DNA of 37,824 nucleotides from JALZHR01 sp036389695 (GCA_036389695.1 DASVWG010000404.1:1-37824), one strand, 5' to 3'; shown: positions 23,860 to 33,431, counted from the first letter of the stretch. Translations and numbers: made by a program. Notes: generated by a model not told the origin, from the letters alone.

Positions 23860-25841
23860 CGTCTGGTCGTAAAAATGCCCGCCGTCCGCGCGGGCATTGT
23901 CAATTTCATCATTCCGCAGTCGATTTTTACGTCGCCTAATTTTCCGAGCCGGTCGGAAAGAACGTTTCCGTTCCAGAGCCGGAGCTGTTTAATATCGTCA
24001 GGATTTCTCCACCAGGTATGCTCGGAAAAAATTTCCTTTTCGTTGTTCTTAGACTGACAGGTTTTATCGGGCGTCACTTGAAATTCGACGGTCGCCGGTT
24101 TCGTGTCGTTATTAAAAACCACAATTACCGGACTGACATTCATTCCGATAAATCTGGCATAAGCCATCTGCTGTTCTTCGTCCAGTAAATCGAGCGTTTT
24201 GCCTTTGCGCAAAGGCTCAAGCTCCTGCCGCAATTTTCCCAGTAAAGCTAAATGATTCCAGACGTCGCGTTCTTCCGCCGTTCTGCCCGCGTCGGTAAAA
24301 GCGTTTCGCGCATCGCCCGCAAATCCGCCGGGAAAATCGCGCCGGTTGTCCGGGTCGGCGCCGCCGCGCATCGCCAGTTCGTCGCCGTAATAAAGAAGCG
24401 GCGTGCCGCGCGAAGTCATTATCAAAGTCTGCGCCATTTTTAAGCCTTCGACGGTTGCGCCTTCTTCGTTCATAAAGCGCGGCATATCGTGAACGCCGAT
24501 AAACGTCGTCAAAACCGACGGGTTCGGATAAAGCCAGTCTTTGGAAAACATCTGCGAAACTTCGCGAATTTTTTTGCCCTGCGCGAAAGCGTTGCGAATC
24601 GGGTAAAACAGCGCGAAATCGTAAAGCGTGTCAATCTGCGTGTCTATCCCGTCGTGACCGCGCCTGCCGGTCTGAAAATAAGAAACGAGCGCCGGGTCGC
24701 CGTCGTAAAGCTCGCCCAAAATATTCACATTCGGATATTCGCGTTTTATCGCGCCGCCCCATTTTTCCCAGAACGGGCGCGGAACGTGCGGCAGAGTGTC
24801 CATCCGGATGGCGTCAAAGCCGTTCATTTCCAGCCACCAGATTGAATTTTGAATCAGATATTTTTCGACTTCCGGGTCCGATTGATTAAAGTCGGGCAGA
24901 ATGTCTATAAACCAGCCGTCGATGTTGCGTTGTTGGGTTTGATACGTCGCGCGCGGGTTCATCGTCGTCCATTTCTGCCAGTTGTTCGAAAGATGATTCG
25001 CGACCGTGCCGTTCCACCAGGTCGGCGTCGGCGGGTCGTCTGCCCAGACGTGATACGGTCCGGTGTGATTCGCCACCTGGTCTTGAATGACTTTAATGCC
25101 GAGAGCGTGCGCTTTATCAATAAGCTCGCGCAGCTTCGCCGTATCGCCCAGATGCTCGTCGACCGCATACATATCGACCGCGCCGTAGCCGTGATAACCG
25201 GTCGTTTCCGGCACGCCTTCGTAAACTTCCTTCGTGTCGGGTCGGTCGTTATTGTCGTAAACCGGCGTCGTCCAAATCGCCGTCACGCCTAAACTTTTTA
25301 AATAAGACAATTTATCAATCACGCCCTGAAGGTCGCCGCCGTGATAATGACGCGGCTTTGAGCGGTCATAAAGTCCTTTCGACTTCGGCGGGTCGTTGTT
25401 CGAGCGGTCGCCGTCCGAGAAACGGTCGGGCATCAGAAAATAAATGACGTCGTCGGGCGTGTAGCCTTGAAAGCGACCTTTGCGGTCGATTCGCTGGCTG
25501 ATTTCAAACGGCGCATTCGTCGTTCCGCTTCGGGTTTCGATTCTGAAATTGTATTTTCCGGCTCTCGTATTCGGCGCGATTTCGACGTCAAAAAAAAGAT
25601 AATTTCCGTTGTCGCTGGCGCGAAAATTATACGCTTTCAAACCGCTTCGCTGAGGAGCAGACACATTCGCGCCCGAAAGATTTTTTCCGCGCACCAAAAC
25701 GCGAACCGGATTTATCGTCATCTTCGCCCACCAATTCGGCGGGTCGATTTTTTCGACCGACGGCGCTTGCGCGTAAGCGGCGACGAGCGAGCAATGAGCG
25801 GCGAGCAGTAAAAAAATCAGATGACGTAATTTATTTTTCAT
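23856..25841 (-). CDS. Secreted cyclomaltodextrinase/neopullulanase-like GH13
   Basis: This is a 661-residue exported enzyme with a signal peptide ending near AYAQ. An N-terminal beta domain of cyclomaltodextrinase type (PPNWWAKMTINPVRVLVRG, about 28-125) precedes the barrel. Catalytic residues are D348 in AIRMDTLPH, E377 in LGELYDG and D452 in GVHDMPRF. Calcium-site-like loop DRFSDGDRSNND is present. Region IV reads V450-H451-D452 where nearly all relatives have NHD, so one subsite residue is altered while the catalytic Asp is kept. It likely acts in the periplasm on cyclodextrins, pullulan or branched maltodextrins. It lies 8 bp from the small membrane-protein gene and overlaps the SDR gene. 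Confidence 0.9.
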   Translation of the reverse strand: MKNKLRHLIFLLLAAHCSLVAAYAQAPSVEKIDPPNWWAKMTINPVRVLVRGKNLSGANVSAPQRSGLKAYNFRASDNGNYLFFDVEIAPNTRAGKYNFRIETRSGTTNAPFEISQRIDRKGRFQGYTPDDVIYFLMPDRFSDGDRSNNDPPKSKGLYDRSKPRHYHGGDLQGVIDKLSYLKSLGVTAIWTTPVYDNNDRPDTKEVYEGVPETTGYHGYGAVDMYAVDEHLGDTAKLRELIDKAHALGIKVIQDQVANHTGPYHVWADDPPTPTWWNGTVANHLSNNWQKWTTMNPRATYQTQQRNIDGWFIDILPDFNQSDPEVEKYLIQNSIWWLEMNGFDAIRMDTLPHVPRPFWEKWGGAIKREYPNVNILGELYDGDPALVSYFQTGRRGHDGIDTQIDTLYDFALFYPIRNAFAQGKKIREVSQMFSKDWLYPNPSVLTTFIGVHDMPRFMNEEGATVEGLKMAQTLIMTSRGTPLLYYGDELAMRGGADPDNRRDFPGGFAGDARNAFTDAGRTAEERDVWNHLALLGKLRQELEPLRKGKTLDLLDEEQQMAYARFIGMNVSPVIVVFNNDTKPATVEFQVTPDKTCQSKNNEKEIFSEHTWWRNPDDIKQLRLWNGNVLSDRLGKLGDVKIDCGMMKLTMPARTAGIFTTRR

Positions 25842-25849
25842 AATTCAAT

Positions 25850-26206
25850 CTATTGCAAAGGCTTCAGCCGTTTCAGCTCGCTTCCGTAACCCGAAACCGC
25901 AAAAATAAAACACGAAACGGCGAGAATCAGTAACACAAAAATCCAACGGTTTAAACCGTATTCCCAAACGGCGCGCAAATTCAGCATTATTCCCGCCAGA
26001 AAAAACAAGCCCCAGATGCTCCGGCGGATGAGCGTAGCGACGGCGTTTGCCCTGATTTGTTTATTAAATTCTTCGGCGTTGTCTTCGAGAATTTCGTCCG
26101 CATAACGCGCGGCTTTGCGCTGAAAATAAGCGTCGGCGATAACAGGCGCGACGAGCAGCGCAAGAGCGAAAACCGTTAAAATTATTGCTGTCGTCGCGTC
26201 AAACAT
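25850..26206 (-). CDS. Small membrane protein in the starch operon
   Basis: This is a 118-residue protein with about three hydrophobic segments (IILTVFALALLVAPVIADAY; IWGLFFLAGIMLNLRAVW; WIFVLLILAVSCFIFAVSGY). A charged helical loop (ADEILEDNAEEFNKQIRAN) lies between the first and second. I do not recognise the family. It is embedded in the operon, 28 bp after malQ and 8 bp before the second GH13 gene, and is therefore probably co-expressed with them. Confidence 0.75.
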   Translation of the reverse strand: MFDATTAIILTVFALALLVAPVIADAYFQRKAARYADEILEDNAEEFNKQIRANAVATLIRRSIWGLFFLAGIMLNLRAVWEYGLNRWIFVLLILAVSCFIFAVSGYGSELKRLKPLQ

Positions 26207-26234
26207 TTCGCGTTTTTCCTTTTAAATTTTGCGT

Positions 26235-27758
26235 TTATATGCGCCCGTAAATTTCAGTTAAAGCTCTTAATCTTTCGATAATCCCGTCCGACAAATCGCC
26301 GTCCTGAAAACGCCAGAACCAGTTTCCCGATTCGGACGCGGGCAGATTCATTCTGGCTTCGTTGCCCAAGCCCAATAAATCCTGCATCGGCGCAATCGAC
26401 GTGTCGGCAACGGAAGCCCAGATTGCGCGGATAAAATCCCATTGAATCTCCGCGCCGTCCGAATCCAGATATTTCAGACAAAATTCGCGCTCGCGTTGAA
26501 TCTGCGCGTCGTCGCGCGTCGAGCCCGCGCCCGCCTGCGAGCGAAACCAGCCGACGGTCGTGTCGTTGTCGTGCGTGCCGGTAAAAGCGACGCAGTTTTT
26601 TATATAATTATGCGGCAAATCGTGATTTTTCGTATCGCCGCCGAAAGCGAACTGCAAAATCCGCATTCCGGGAAAGCCGAACGAATCGCGCAATTCTTCG
26701 ACGTCCGGCGTAATCACGCCCAAATCCTCAGCCCAGAACGGCAAATCGCCGATTGCCGTTTTCAGAGCGTCGAATAATTCTTTGCCCGGCACATTGACCC
26801 AGCGCCCGTTTTCCGCCGTTTTATCGCCGCCGGGAACTTCCCACGCCGCCGCAAACCCGCGAAAATGGTCGACGCGCACGATGTCAACCGTTTTCAGAGT
26901 GTGCCTGACGCGTTGAATCCACCACTGAAAACCTTCGGCGCGCATTTTTTCCCAGTCGTAAATCGGATTGCCCCAGAGCTGTCCGGTTTGCGAAAAATAA
27001 TCGGGCGGAACTCCGGCGACGACTTTCGGTGAGCCGTCCGCGTTTAATTTAAAATCCGTCTGACTGCACCAGACGTCGCTTGAGTCGAGCGCGATAAAAA
27101 TCGGCACGTCGCCGACGATTTTCACATCTCGCGCGGCGGCGTAATCTTTCAGCGCCGACCATTGCCGGAAAAACAAAAACTGGTAGAATTTCTGCGCCTG
27201 AATTTCTTCGCGCAGATGCTCGCGCGCCCAATTTAAAGCGTTTTCGTCGCGCCGTCGCAAAGGCTCGTCCCATTCGTACCAAGCCCGCTGGTCTTGCGCG
27301 AATTTGACGGCGCGATAGAGCGCGTAATCGTCGAGCCACGCGGCGTTTTGCTGCGAAAAAGTTTCAAATCTGCCGCGCAAATCGACGCTCGTCGTCGCGC
27401 GAAAACGCTCGTAGGCTTTCGGCAAAAGCCGGTTTTTCCATTCGTAAACCGCGCCGAAATCGACTCTTTCCGCCGGAAAATCCGGCTTTTGATTGATTTC
27501 ATCGACGCTCAAAAGATTTTCTTCCACCAGTTTTTCCGGCGAAATCAGATTCGTGTTGCCGGCAAAAGCCGAAAAACATTGATACGGCGAATCGCCGTAG
27601 CCGGTCGGACCCAAAGGCAGAATCTGCCAGTAAGTCTGCCGGGCTTTCTGGAGAAAATCGACGAATTTAAAGGCTTCCGCGCCCAAATCGCCGATGCCGT
27701 ACGCGCCCGGCAAACTCGTCGGGTGCAATAAAATACCGCTTGCTCTCGGAAAATTCAT
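26235..27758 (-). CDS. malQ: 4-alpha-glucanotransferase (amylomaltase, GH77)
   Basis: This 507-residue cytoplasmic enzyme is of normal length for bacterial amylomaltase. It starts FPRASGILLHPTSLPGAYGIGDLG, the standard GH77 opening, and contains the family motif YGDSPYQCFSAFAGN. Catalytic residues are D297 in VRVDHFRGF, E344 in WAEDLG and D397 in GTHDNDTT. It disproportionates maltooligosaccharides by transferring glucan chains, releasing glucose for metabolism. There is no signal peptide, unlike the flanking GH13 enzymes, which places it after import. Its start is three bases after the stop of the upstream secreted GH13, implying coupling. Confidence 0.97.
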   Translation of the reverse strand: MNFPRASGILLHPTSLPGAYGIGDLGAEAFKFVDFLQKARQTYWQILPLGPTGYGDSPYQCFSAFAGNTNLISPEKLVEENLLSVDEINQKPDFPAERVDFGAVYEWKNRLLPKAYERFRATTSVDLRGRFETFSQQNAAWLDDYALYRAVKFAQDQRAWYEWDEPLRRRDENALNWAREHLREEIQAQKFYQFLFFRQWSALKDYAAARDVKIVGDVPIFIALDSSDVWCSQTDFKLNADGSPKVVAGVPPDYFSQTGQLWGNPIYDWEKMRAEGFQWWIQRVRHTLKTVDIVRVDHFRGFAAAWEVPGGDKTAENGRWVNVPGKELFDALKTAIGDLPFWAEDLGVITPDVEELRDSFGFPGMRILQFAFGGDTKNHDLPHNYIKNCVAFTGTHDNDTTVGWFRSQAGAGSTRDDAQIQREREFCLKYLDSDGAEIQWDFIRAIWASVADTSIAPMQDLLGLGNEARMNLPASESGNWFWRFQDGDLSDGIIERLRALTEIYGRI

Positions 27759-27761
27759 TTA

Positions 27762-29681
27762 TTATTTACTGTCCTTTTGGCACTTTAATGAAATACTTTC
27801 GCTCACTATAGAAAAGCTGTCGGCTGATTTAGGCGATAAATCAAAGGAAAAAACGCCTTTCTCAGGATTATTCCGAATCGATTCTTTGGAATCGGTATTT
27901 AAAAGATGTCCTTTCATATCGACGCCGATTGCCAGCGAATTAAATTCCACTCGTTTTTTCTGATTTGAAAAATTGAAGGCGAAGATTATCGTTTTGCATC
28001 CATTCGTTCGCGCAAAAACATAGGCGTCATTATCGTAAAACAAATCGATTGTTTTTCCGTTTCTGACAATTTCTTTTTCACGCCGCAGCTTTATCCACTT
28101 TTGCGTCCACTCGAACATTTTCTGCTCGTCCGCCGTTCTGCCCGCTTTGGTAAATTTACTGATTTTATCTTCGCGCCAGCCGCCCGCGAAATCTTGGCGA
28201 TTGTCGGGGTCGTGACCGCCGGTCATCGCGATTTCCTCGCCGTAATAAAGCTGCGGAATGCCGCGCGTCGATAATATAAAAGCCGTATGCAGCCTCGCGC
28301 CTTCGAGCGTTGCGCCTTCGAGCGACATAAAACGGTCGGTGTCGTGATTGTTCGTCAGAGTCGTGACGTTGTTGATGTTCGGATAAAGCCCGTCGTATTT
28401 CAAAACGTCTCGCAGCGCGCGGACGGGCTTTTTGCCCGTAAAAACTTCCTGCGAGGTTTCCCATAATTTGAAATCGAAAACGCTCGGCAAATTTGTATCG
28501 ATGCCGTCCCAGCCGGTTTTTCCGCCTTGAAAAAAAGCCGTCTGCGCCGAGTCGCGCTCGAAAACTTCGCCGACTAAATAGAGTTTTGGATATTGTTTTT
28601 TAATCGCCAGCGACCAATCGCGGATAAACGGGCGCGGCATATATTGAATCGTATCCTGCCGGATGCCGTCGATGCCGGTCATCGCAATCCACCACAGCGC
28701 ATTTTGAATTTCGTAACGCGCGACTTCCGGCTCGGATTGATTCAAATCGGGCAGAAACTCGTTGAACCAGCCTTTGAGCAGATTGTCCCTTTCGGAAGCC
28801 GAAGCGTTCGGCGAAAGCAGAACCGAGTTGTTGAAAGAGTTTTGCGAAAATTGGCTAAACCAATTATCTAAAGGCGGATTTTTCGCCCAGACGTGCTGGA
28901 TGCCGACGTGATTTGCGACCTGGTCTTGAATGACCTTGATGTTTTGCCGGTGCGCTTCGCGGATTAATCTCTGCAAATCCTGCATCGTGCCGAAATGGTC
29001 TTCCGTAGAGTAATAATCAATCGCGTGATAGCCGTGATAATTCGTGTAAGGACACCACGGCTTATCGCATTCGTTCGCTTGGTTTGGGTTGTCATACCAC
29101 GGCGTCAGCCAGATTGCCGTGACGCCTAATTCTTTCAAATACGGCAGTTTATCAATCACGCCCTGAAAATCGCCGCCGTGCCACGCGCGCGGGTTCCGGC
29201 GATTGTTTGCCGATTGCGGAGCGTTTTTCGGATTGTTGTTCGAAGCGTCGCCGTCGGCGAAGCGGTCGGTCATTATCAGGTAGATAACGTCTTCATTATT
29301 GATGCCTTGAAAATTTGTTTTGTTGTCGAGCGGCGCGAGGATTTCAAAAGGAATCAACGCTTTGCCGTCTTCGGAGACGGCTTCAAAAAAGTATTTTCCG
29401 GGTTTTGCGTCGGGCGGAATTGTGACGTCGAAAAAAAGATAATTATCGCGCCCGTTGGTTTTCACATTGGAAATTTTCAGTGATTTGTCTTTCGAGGCGA
29501 CCGAATCGACATATTTAAAATTCCTGCCGCGCACTAAAACGCGAATCGGATTTATCGTGTGATTCGCCCACCAGTTGGGCGGCTCGACTTTTTCGATGAC
29601 CGGAGCCTGCGCGCGCGCCGCGAGATACGCGAAATTGGTTATTCCGATAATCAAAATCAAACGAAAAATCTTTTTCATCAT
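27762..29681 (-). CDS. Secreted neopullulanase/cyclomaltodextrinase-like GH13
   Basis: This is a 640-residue exported enzyme. A signal peptide (IFRLILIIGITNFAYLAARA) is followed by the same N-terminal domain type as the GH13 at 23856 (EPPNWWANHTINPIRVLVRG). Catalytic residues are D343 in GIRQDTIQY, E372 in VGEVFER and D447 in TNNHDTDRF, so region IV is intact here. The C-terminal domain has the expected beta fold. The two proteins are paralogues at perhaps 40-50 percent identity by eye. I chose ATG 29681 (MMKKIF); an open frame continues to 29753, but the extra residues contain hairpin DNA and would bury the signal peptide. Confidence 0.9.
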   Translation of the reverse strand: MMKKIFRLILIIGITNFAYLAARAQAPVIEKVEPPNWWANHTINPIRVLVRGRNFKYVDSVASKDKSLKISNVKTNGRDNYLFFDVTIPPDAKPGKYFFEAVSEDGKALIPFEILAPLDNKTNFQGINNEDVIYLIMTDRFADGDASNNNPKNAPQSANNRRNPRAWHGGDFQGVIDKLPYLKELGVTAIWLTPWYDNPNQANECDKPWCPYTNYHGYHAIDYYSTEDHFGTMQDLQRLIREAHRQNIKVIQDQVANHVGIQHVWAKNPPLDNWFSQFSQNSFNNSVLLSPNASASERDNLLKGWFNEFLPDLNQSEPEVARYEIQNALWWIAMTGIDGIRQDTIQYMPRPFIRDWSLAIKKQYPKLYLVGEVFERDSAQTAFFQGGKTGWDGIDTNLPSVFDFKLWETSQEVFTGKKPVRALRDVLKYDGLYPNINNVTTLTNNHDTDRFMSLEGATLEGARLHTAFILSTRGIPQLYYGEEIAMTGGHDPDNRQDFAGGWREDKISKFTKAGRTADEQKMFEWTQKWIKLRREKEIVRNGKTIDLFYDNDAYVFARTNGCKTIIFAFNFSNQKKRVEFNSLAIGVDMKGHLLNTDSKESIRNNPEKGVFSFDLSPKSADSFSIVSESISLKCQKDSK

Positions 29682-29709
29682 TTCGCTCGCCAAAGCCGGG
29701 ATAAAAACG

Positions 29710-29742
29710 CAGGGCGTGAAAACATTATCGTTCCACGCCCTG
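29710..29742 (-). terminator. Hairpin terminator after the TonB receptor gene (distal)
   Basis: CAGGGCGTG at 29710-29718 pairs with CACGCCCTG at 29734-29742, a perfect 9-bp GC-rich stem. On the minus strand it is followed by GCGTTTTTAT. It is the second of two hairpins between the receptor and the GH13 gene. Confidence 0.75.
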
Positions 29743-29751
29743 AGAAATAAC

Positions 29752-29779
29752 AAGATGCCAGTTGCTGGAATGGCATCTT
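29752..29779 (-). terminator. Hairpin after the TonB receptor gene (proximal)
   Basis: AAGATGCCA at 29752-29760 pairs with TGGCATCTT at 29771-29779 across a 10-nt loop, 13 bp past the receptor stop codon. It has only a weak T-run, so it may stabilise the receptor mRNA as much as terminate it. Confidence 0.65.
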
Positions 29780-29791
29780 TGGTTATTCAAT

Positions 29792-32700
29792 TTAGAACTC
29801 CAAGCGAAGTCCGAATTGAAGCTGGCGATTTGAATACGGCGCCGTGCCCTGAATAAATCCGAAGCTCGTGTTGTTGTTCATCATCGTCGCGTTGTTAAAG
29901 TCAACGCCCGTATTCGGAACGCTGAGCTGCGACCAGTTAAAGAGGTTGAAAGCCTCGGCGCGAAACTGCACTTTGAAGCGCTCGTAGATGCCGAAGTTTT
30001 TCGTGATGCCGAGATTCAACTGGCGCAGCGACGGCGAGCGCAGCGAGTTGCGTTCGAGGTTTCCGAATCTTCCCGTCGGAGCCGGACGAAAGGCGCTCGT
30101 GTTCAGAAACGGCGAATCATTTCCCGTATACGGGTCGCCGGTTAAATCGACCAGCACGCCGCCGGAACGAACGTCGAACGGGCTGCCGCTCTGCGCGCGG
30201 AAAATCGCGTTAAGCTGCCAGCCGCCGATGATGGCGTCGAGCACTTTCGGAGTTTCCGAGCCGAACTGGCGACCACGACCGAAAGGAATCTCCCAAACCG
30301 TCTCGAAGGAAAAGACGTGCGGGAAATCCAGCCTCGACGTCGTGAAAGGCTCGATGAAATTAATTCCCTGGTCGGCGACGCGGTCAAACGCGCCTTCGCC
30401 GTTGTCTTTCGTTTTCGAGAAAGTGTAGGAAGCGATATACTGCCAGCCTTTCGAGAAGCGACGCTCGAGCTGAACCTGCAGCGAATCATACTGCGATTTG
30501 CCGATGTCGTCGCGCACGTTGACCGAACCGAGTCCCGGATAACAGCTGCCGAGCGTTCTGCCTGAAATCGGGCACGGAATCGCCGCGCTGCTGTCGATGG
30601 ATCTGCCGTTCAGATTGTAATAAAGAACAAGATTGCGACCGCGCGTGCCGACATAGCCGACGCTGAGCGCCGTGTCCTTCGTCAATTGCTGCTGATACTG
30701 GATATTGAACTGCTGAACGTTCGACGTTTTATTGTCGGGTCTGACCGCCGTGACGTTGGCGTTCAGCGGGTTGTTCAAAAACGCCTGGCTCAGATTAACC
30801 TGCGGCAGCGGCAGCGGCTGCGTCGCCAGCGTGTTGTTGTTGTTATTGAGCGGTCCCTGTCCGGTAAAAGTAATGCGGTAACCGGCGGTGTAGCTGTAGC
30901 TGGAGCTGCCGGAATAAGGCGGATTCTGCGCGAGCTGGTTATTAATGCCGCCGCGGTCGAGAAAGTAGAAAATGCCATAACCGCCGCGAATGACAGACTT
31001 GCCTTTGCCGAACAAATCATACGCGAAACCGAGACGCGGACCGAAGTTGTTTTTGTCCGTATCGGTCAGCGTGTCGCTGTTGTCCTGAGCCAAAACGAGA
31101 CGTCCCGTAGTCAAATCGAAATTAGCCTGGCGACCGTATTGCTCCGACGGGTTAGTCAGATAATCGTAGCGCAAGCCGAGATTTAAGGTCAGCCTGCGGT
31201 TGACTTTCCAATCGTCCTGAACAAAGGCGGAATTTTCCCAGGTAAACGTTCCGACGTTGCCCTGCTGAATGCCGATGTCGTAACGGCAGGCGAAACCGAT
31301 TAAAAGGTCAGCCTGTTCGAAACCCGTCGTGCCGCCCGGATTCTGTGCCGTGCCGCCGCACTGCGTCGGGTCGCCGTTGCCGTATAAGAAAAAGTATCCT
31401 TTACCGGCAATCGGACGGAAAAGCTGGACGTTGCGCTTCAGCAGCGAGCCGCCGAATTTGAAGGTGTGGTCGCCGGTCGTGTAGCTGATGCTGTCGACGA
31501 GCTGATAAGTATTCTGCGGAACGCGATACGGACCGTAATCGCCGGTGTATTCCAGTTGACCGTTATAACCGCCGATGAGCGCCCCGCCGCCGAGACTGGC
31601 GTCGCGGTTGGCATTGACGATGCCGAAGCCCGCCGATATTGCCTGGTCGCCGAAAGGCGGCTCATAGCCGTAGCGGATATGGTTTGCCTGCAGGCGAAGC
31701 TCATTAAAGAGATTGGACGACAGAACGCTGTTCAAGCCGAGAACGACGGCTTTCGTTCGGGTCGGGTTCGAGCCGGAGCCGAATCCGGCGGGCAGCGTCG
31801 GCAGACGCGATTCGACGTTTTGATTAAAGCGACCGTAGCTGGCGCGACCGAAAATCTGATTTTTCGCGTTGATGGTGCCGTCGATCCTGACATCGAAAAC
31901 ATCCTGCTCGTCAATCTCGTTGCGCGTGTTGACGAAGTTGTTCAGATAGCCCGGGCGGTTCGGCAGCGGATAGGCGCGCAGATAATTTAAGGCAGCCGGA
32001 TTTAAGCGACCAGCCGGAAATAAATCCAGACGGTTATACGGGATGCCGTTGCCGTTGACGCAGGGAATGCCGTTCGTGGTCGTATTCGGGACACAGATGT
32101 TCTGACCGGTCGAAGGGTCGCGAAGCTGTGTCGGCAGCGCCGAGAAATTTCCGTTGCGGAACTCAGCCGTCGGCACGGTCGCCGTTTCGGTGGCGCGCGG
32201 CAAAAACTGGCGCAGACCGTCATAGCTGAAAAAGAAGAAAACTTTGTCTTTTAAGTTGTGAATGACGGGCGTTCCTTCGCCGAAGCCCGGAATGATAACC
32301 GGACCGCCGACCGTCCCGCCAAACTGGCTGCGCCGGAACAGCGGCGTGCGGCGGTCGCTTGCCACCGAGTTAAAAAACGTCGGGCGCGCATCGAAAGCGC
32401 TGTTGCGGAGAAACAGGTATGAACTGCCGCGAAAATCGTTAGTGCCCGATTTGATAACCGCGTTGATAATGGCGCCGCCGCCGCGTCCGAATTCCGCCGG
32501 AGCCATATTGGTCTGCACGCGAAATTCCTGAATCGCTTCGGCAGACGGGAAAATATTAATCGTATTGACCAAGGACTCGTTGTTATCGACGCCGTCGAGC
32601 AGATAATTGTTTGCCTGCGTGCGCTGACCATTGACGCTGATTGCCGCGCCGCCAGTGTTGCCGCCGCGATAGGTTTCGGCGTCGCCGCCCGCGCCCGAGG

Positions 32701-33226
32701 CGAAACCGCCGACGACGCCCTGCGTCACGCCCGGCGTCAAACGAGCCAGCTCCAAGACGTTGCGACCATTCAGAGGCAGCTCGACCGCCTGCCTGCCCTG
32801 TATAACTTCGCCGATTGCCGAGCTCGAAGATTCAACCAGAGGCGTATCGTCGGTAATCGTCACGGTTTCGCTGACGGCGCCGGCTTCAAGCGCGAAATTC
32901 AAAGTGGCATTCTGCGCCACTTCAAGCGTCACTTCCTGTTTAGTCGTCTTAAAATTACTCTGCGTGACGGTAATCTGATAACGTCCCGGCTGCAGCGACA
33001 GGACAGAGTAGTTGCCTTCATCATTGGTTTGCGCGGTAAGCGTGCGGTTGGTTCCCAAATCGGTAATGGTCACGGTCGCGCCGGTGATTGCCGCGCCGGT
33101 CGGGTCAGTTACCGTGCCCGTGATTCTTGCCGATTCGGTTTGCGCCGTGATGATTGTCGTCAAACACAGAATCGCAACTAATAAGCCAAACACTCTGTGC
33201 CGACTCAATGCTCTCAATTTATTCAT
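29792..33226 (-). CDS. TonB-dependent outer-membrane receptor, Oar type
   Basis: This is a 1,144-residue beta-barrel receptor. A signal peptide (FGLLVAILCLTTIITAQ) precedes a carboxypeptidase-regulatory-like domain (GTVTDPTGAAITGATVTITD, about 37-115). The plug follows (VVESSSSAIGEV-like stretch, GRNVLELARLTPG), and the barrel fills the remainder, ending in the canonical LQFGLRLEF with terminal Phe. Such Oar-like receptors replace SusC in many Acidobacteriota. Its place directly behind a ROK regulator and ahead of amylases suggests maltodextrin uptake. No SusD-like lipoprotein is present. The start ATG 33226 has GAGGA ten bases upstream. A predicted promoter/operator lies at 33343-33397. Confidence 0.93.
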   Translation of the reverse strand: MNKLRALSRHRVFGLLVAILCLTTIITAQTESARITGTVTDPTGAAITGATVTITDLGTNRTLTAQTNDEGNYSVLSLQPGRYQITVTQSNFKTTKQEVTLEVAQNATLNFALEAGAVSETVTITDDTPLVESSSSAIGEVIQGRQAVELPLNGRNVLELARLTPGVTQGVVGGFASGAGGDAETYRGGNTGGAAISVNGQRTQANNYLLDGVDNNESLVNTINIFPSAEAIQEFRVQTNMAPAEFGRGGGAIINAVIKSGTNDFRGSSYLFLRNSAFDARPTFFNSVASDRRTPLFRRSQFGGTVGGPVIIPGFGEGTPVIHNLKDKVFFFFSYDGLRQFLPRATETATVPTAEFRNGNFSALPTQLRDPSTGQNICVPNTTTNGIPCVNGNGIPYNRLDLFPAGRLNPAALNYLRAYPLPNRPGYLNNFVNTRNEIDEQDVFDVRIDGTINAKNQIFGRASYGRFNQNVESRLPTLPAGFGSGSNPTRTKAVVLGLNSVLSSNLFNELRLQANHIRYGYEPPFGDQAISAGFGIVNANRDASLGGGALIGGYNGQLEYTGDYGPYRVPQNTYQLVDSISYTTGDHTFKFGGSLLKRNVQLFRPIAGKGYFFLYGNGDPTQCGGTAQNPGGTTGFEQADLLIGFACRYDIGIQQGNVGTFTWENSAFVQDDWKVNRRLTLNLGLRYDYLTNPSEQYGRQANFDLTTGRLVLAQDNSDTLTDTDKNNFGPRLGFAYDLFGKGKSVIRGGYGIFYFLDRGGINNQLAQNPPYSGSSSYSYTAGYRITFTGQGPLNNNNNTLATQPLPLPQVNLSQAFLNNPLNANVTAVRPDNKTSNVQQFNIQYQQQLTKDTALSVGYVGTRGRNLVLYYNLNGRSIDSSAAIPCPISGRTLGSCYPGLGSVNVRDDIGKSQYDSLQVQLERRFSKGWQYIASYTFSKTKDNGEGAFDRVADQGINFIEPFTTSRLDFPHVFSFETVWEIPFGRGRQFGSETPKVLDAIIGGWQLNAIFRAQSGSPFDVRSGGVLVDLTGDPYTGNDSPFLNTSAFRPAPTGRFGNLERNSLRSPSLRQLNLGITKNFGIYERFKVQFRAEAFNLFNWSQLSVPNTGVDFNNATMMNNNTSFGFIQGTAPYSNRQLQFGLRLEF

Positions 33227-33342
33227 AATCCAAATTCCTCTCTTATTAGCTTTAGGATTCCCAGCCTTTTACAGCTCTCTCGGAACGATTTTTATTTAAT
33301 AAAAATCAGCGACTCGAACAATATGATTTTAAAACGTAAGAT

Positions 33343-33367
33343 TTTGTTTGTTGTGGAAACAAACAAA
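33343..33367. promoter_or_regulatory. Predicted ROK operator at the TonB receptor promoter
   Basis: Two perfect 10-bp arms, TTTGTTTGTT at 33343-33352 and AACAAACAAA at 33358-33367, are separated by 5 bp. The site lies one base downstream of the -10 hexamer and covers the expected start point, the position of a steric repressor site. The core GTTTGTT/AACAAAC recurs upstream of the ROK gene. Confidence 0.7.
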
Positions 33368-33368
33368 G

Positions 33369-33397
33369 TTTTAATACATTTGCAATACACTTGTCAA
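33369..33397 (-). promoter_or_regulatory. Predicted sigma70 promoter of the TonB receptor gene
   Basis: On the minus strand a consensus TTGACA (33392-33397) is 17 bp from TTAAAA (33369-33374), giving a leader of about 135 nt. The operator at 33343-33367 follows immediately. Confidence 0.65.
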
Positions 33398-33431
33398 GAT
33401 TTATTTGCAAAATTATCAACAAAAAACGAAT

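Noticed and set aside
29682..29753. N-terminal extension of the GH13 to 29753
   Set aside because: It would place about 24 residues before the signal peptide, and its DNA is the terminator hairpin; ATG 29681 fits better.
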